This document shows positions 63,521 through 64,000 of a DNA stretch of 64,000 nt, piece by piece. Position 1 is the first letter of the stretch. Each line of letters starts with the position of its first letter. The DNA comes from Apostichopus japonicus (taxonomy: Eukaryota; Echinodermata; Holothuroidea; Aspidochirotida; Stichopodidae). The stretch is from positions 38,404,501 through 38,468,500 of the forward strand of contig NC_092568.1 of assembly GCF_037975245.1 (NCBI RefSeq), given 5' to 3'. Both the position numbers and the translations under genes were made by a program. A model generated the notes under the pieces. That model had not been told where the DNA came from. It was given only the letters and a program-made list of their open reading frames with translations, and made no database searches.

Positions 63521-64000
63521 TTGAAAACCGTGGGCAATACCTCACTACCAAACCTAAACAAAGGAACCACCACTTGTGTTCAAGCTCACCTAAACACCCA
63601 TATCAAAACCACGCATTTGAAAAAAGCACTTTTGAAACATTGGCACTTAATCTCGCAACACGCGGAATTATCCAAACTGTTTCCAAAAGAACCGATTCTA
63701 GCCTACAAAGGGCCCAAAATTTCAAAGATTTACTTATCAACTCAAGGTTTCGTACTAACGAAGAATCAGCTGACTTTCAAGGTTCACACGAAGCTCTTTT
63801 AGATGTTCTTATAGCTGTTCTATGAGTCCATAACAACTCGTGCACAGAAAATAGATGCATTTTGAAAACGAGACGCCCAGGCCGAATATAAAGTATTCAA
63901 AGGCTACCACTGATGAAGCTCCTCCTATAAAGTTTGAGAGCAGAAACCGGTCTAGTTGGTCATAAGAACCTACGCTAGTCTCTCCTATTATTAACAGTAC
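63521..64000 (+). mobile_element. Decayed Penelope-like retroelement, 3' part
   Basis: Around 63600-63760 the + strand encodes a segment resembling the region just past the reverse transcriptase in Penelope-like elements: LLKHWHLI, then LSKLFPKEPILAYKGPK, matching the family pattern of a Leu-Lys-His-Trp block followed by Phe-Pro...Pro...Ala-Tyr and a Lys/Arg-Pro-Lys/Asn block. No GIY-YIG endonuclease region is seen before the window ends. The copy looks old and broken. Assignment is from recalled family patterns; a LINE is the main alternative. Confidence 0.55.
63910..63961 (+). ncRNA. Hammerhead-ribozyme-like motif (degenerate)
   Basis: CTGATGA (63910-63916), then a stem made by GCT/CTC with GAG/AGC, then GAAAC (63943-63947), then a short stem ACCGG...TTGGT ending in GGTC (63958-63961), in the order of a hammerhead core. 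Penelope-like elements are known to carry hammerhead motifs in their terminal repeats. Stem I is not evident, so activity is doubtful. Confidence 0.35.

Overview
The window looks like animal DNA from a marine invertebrate, most likely an echinoderm. The basis is a 120-nt 5S rRNA whose core resembles sea urchin and sea star 5S as I remember them, plus flanking DNA carrying the C-rich, CAGGGGCG-ended small transposons common in such genomes. The species cannot be fixed by eye.

Positions 1-57447 (about 90% of the window) are one 5S ribosomal DNA cluster: a head-to-tail tandem array of a unit of about 836 bp, made of a 120-nt 5S gene and about 716 bp of non-transcribed spacer. I count 69 gene copies. 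There are 53 on the + strand (the first cut by the window edge), then a gap of exactly 100 N at 44031-44130, then 16 on the - strand. The two blocks face each other tail to tail across the gap, so the inversion rests entirely on an unsequenced join. Each gene has a conserved TATA-like box at -30 behind a GC-rich box, the internal A, IE and C boxes that TFIIIA/Pol III use, and a T-run terminator. Units differ mainly by the length of a poly-C tract (9-13) and of a GCAT/GCAC tract. Two stretches (about 12226-16700 and 41040-42650) carry unusually many small indels and hold three of the four length-variant 5S copies. They look like poorly polished consensus or decayed units.

The array stops abruptly at 57447, inside a spacer. 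Beyond it lies ordinary unique and repeat DNA. On the - strand I find a two-exon gene (59824 down to 57652) for a predicted secreted protein of 220 aa of no family I recognise: a signal-peptide exon, a 1.5-kb phase-1 intron holding a long (TA)n microsatellite, and a second exon with a Cys/Trp-containing domain and a Ser/Thr-rich tail. Then come a small hAT-like non-autonomous transposon (60338-61683) with a second small inverted-repeat element nested inside it (60704-61547), a (TAA)n microsatellite, stretches where I see nothing, and at the right edge the tail of a decayed Penelope-like retroelement with a hammerhead-ribozyme-like motif.

The 5S genes supply the 5S RNA of the large ribosomal subunit. 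The other elements have no visible functional link to them. Nearly all long reading frames within 1-57447 are spacer artefacts repeated with the unit.
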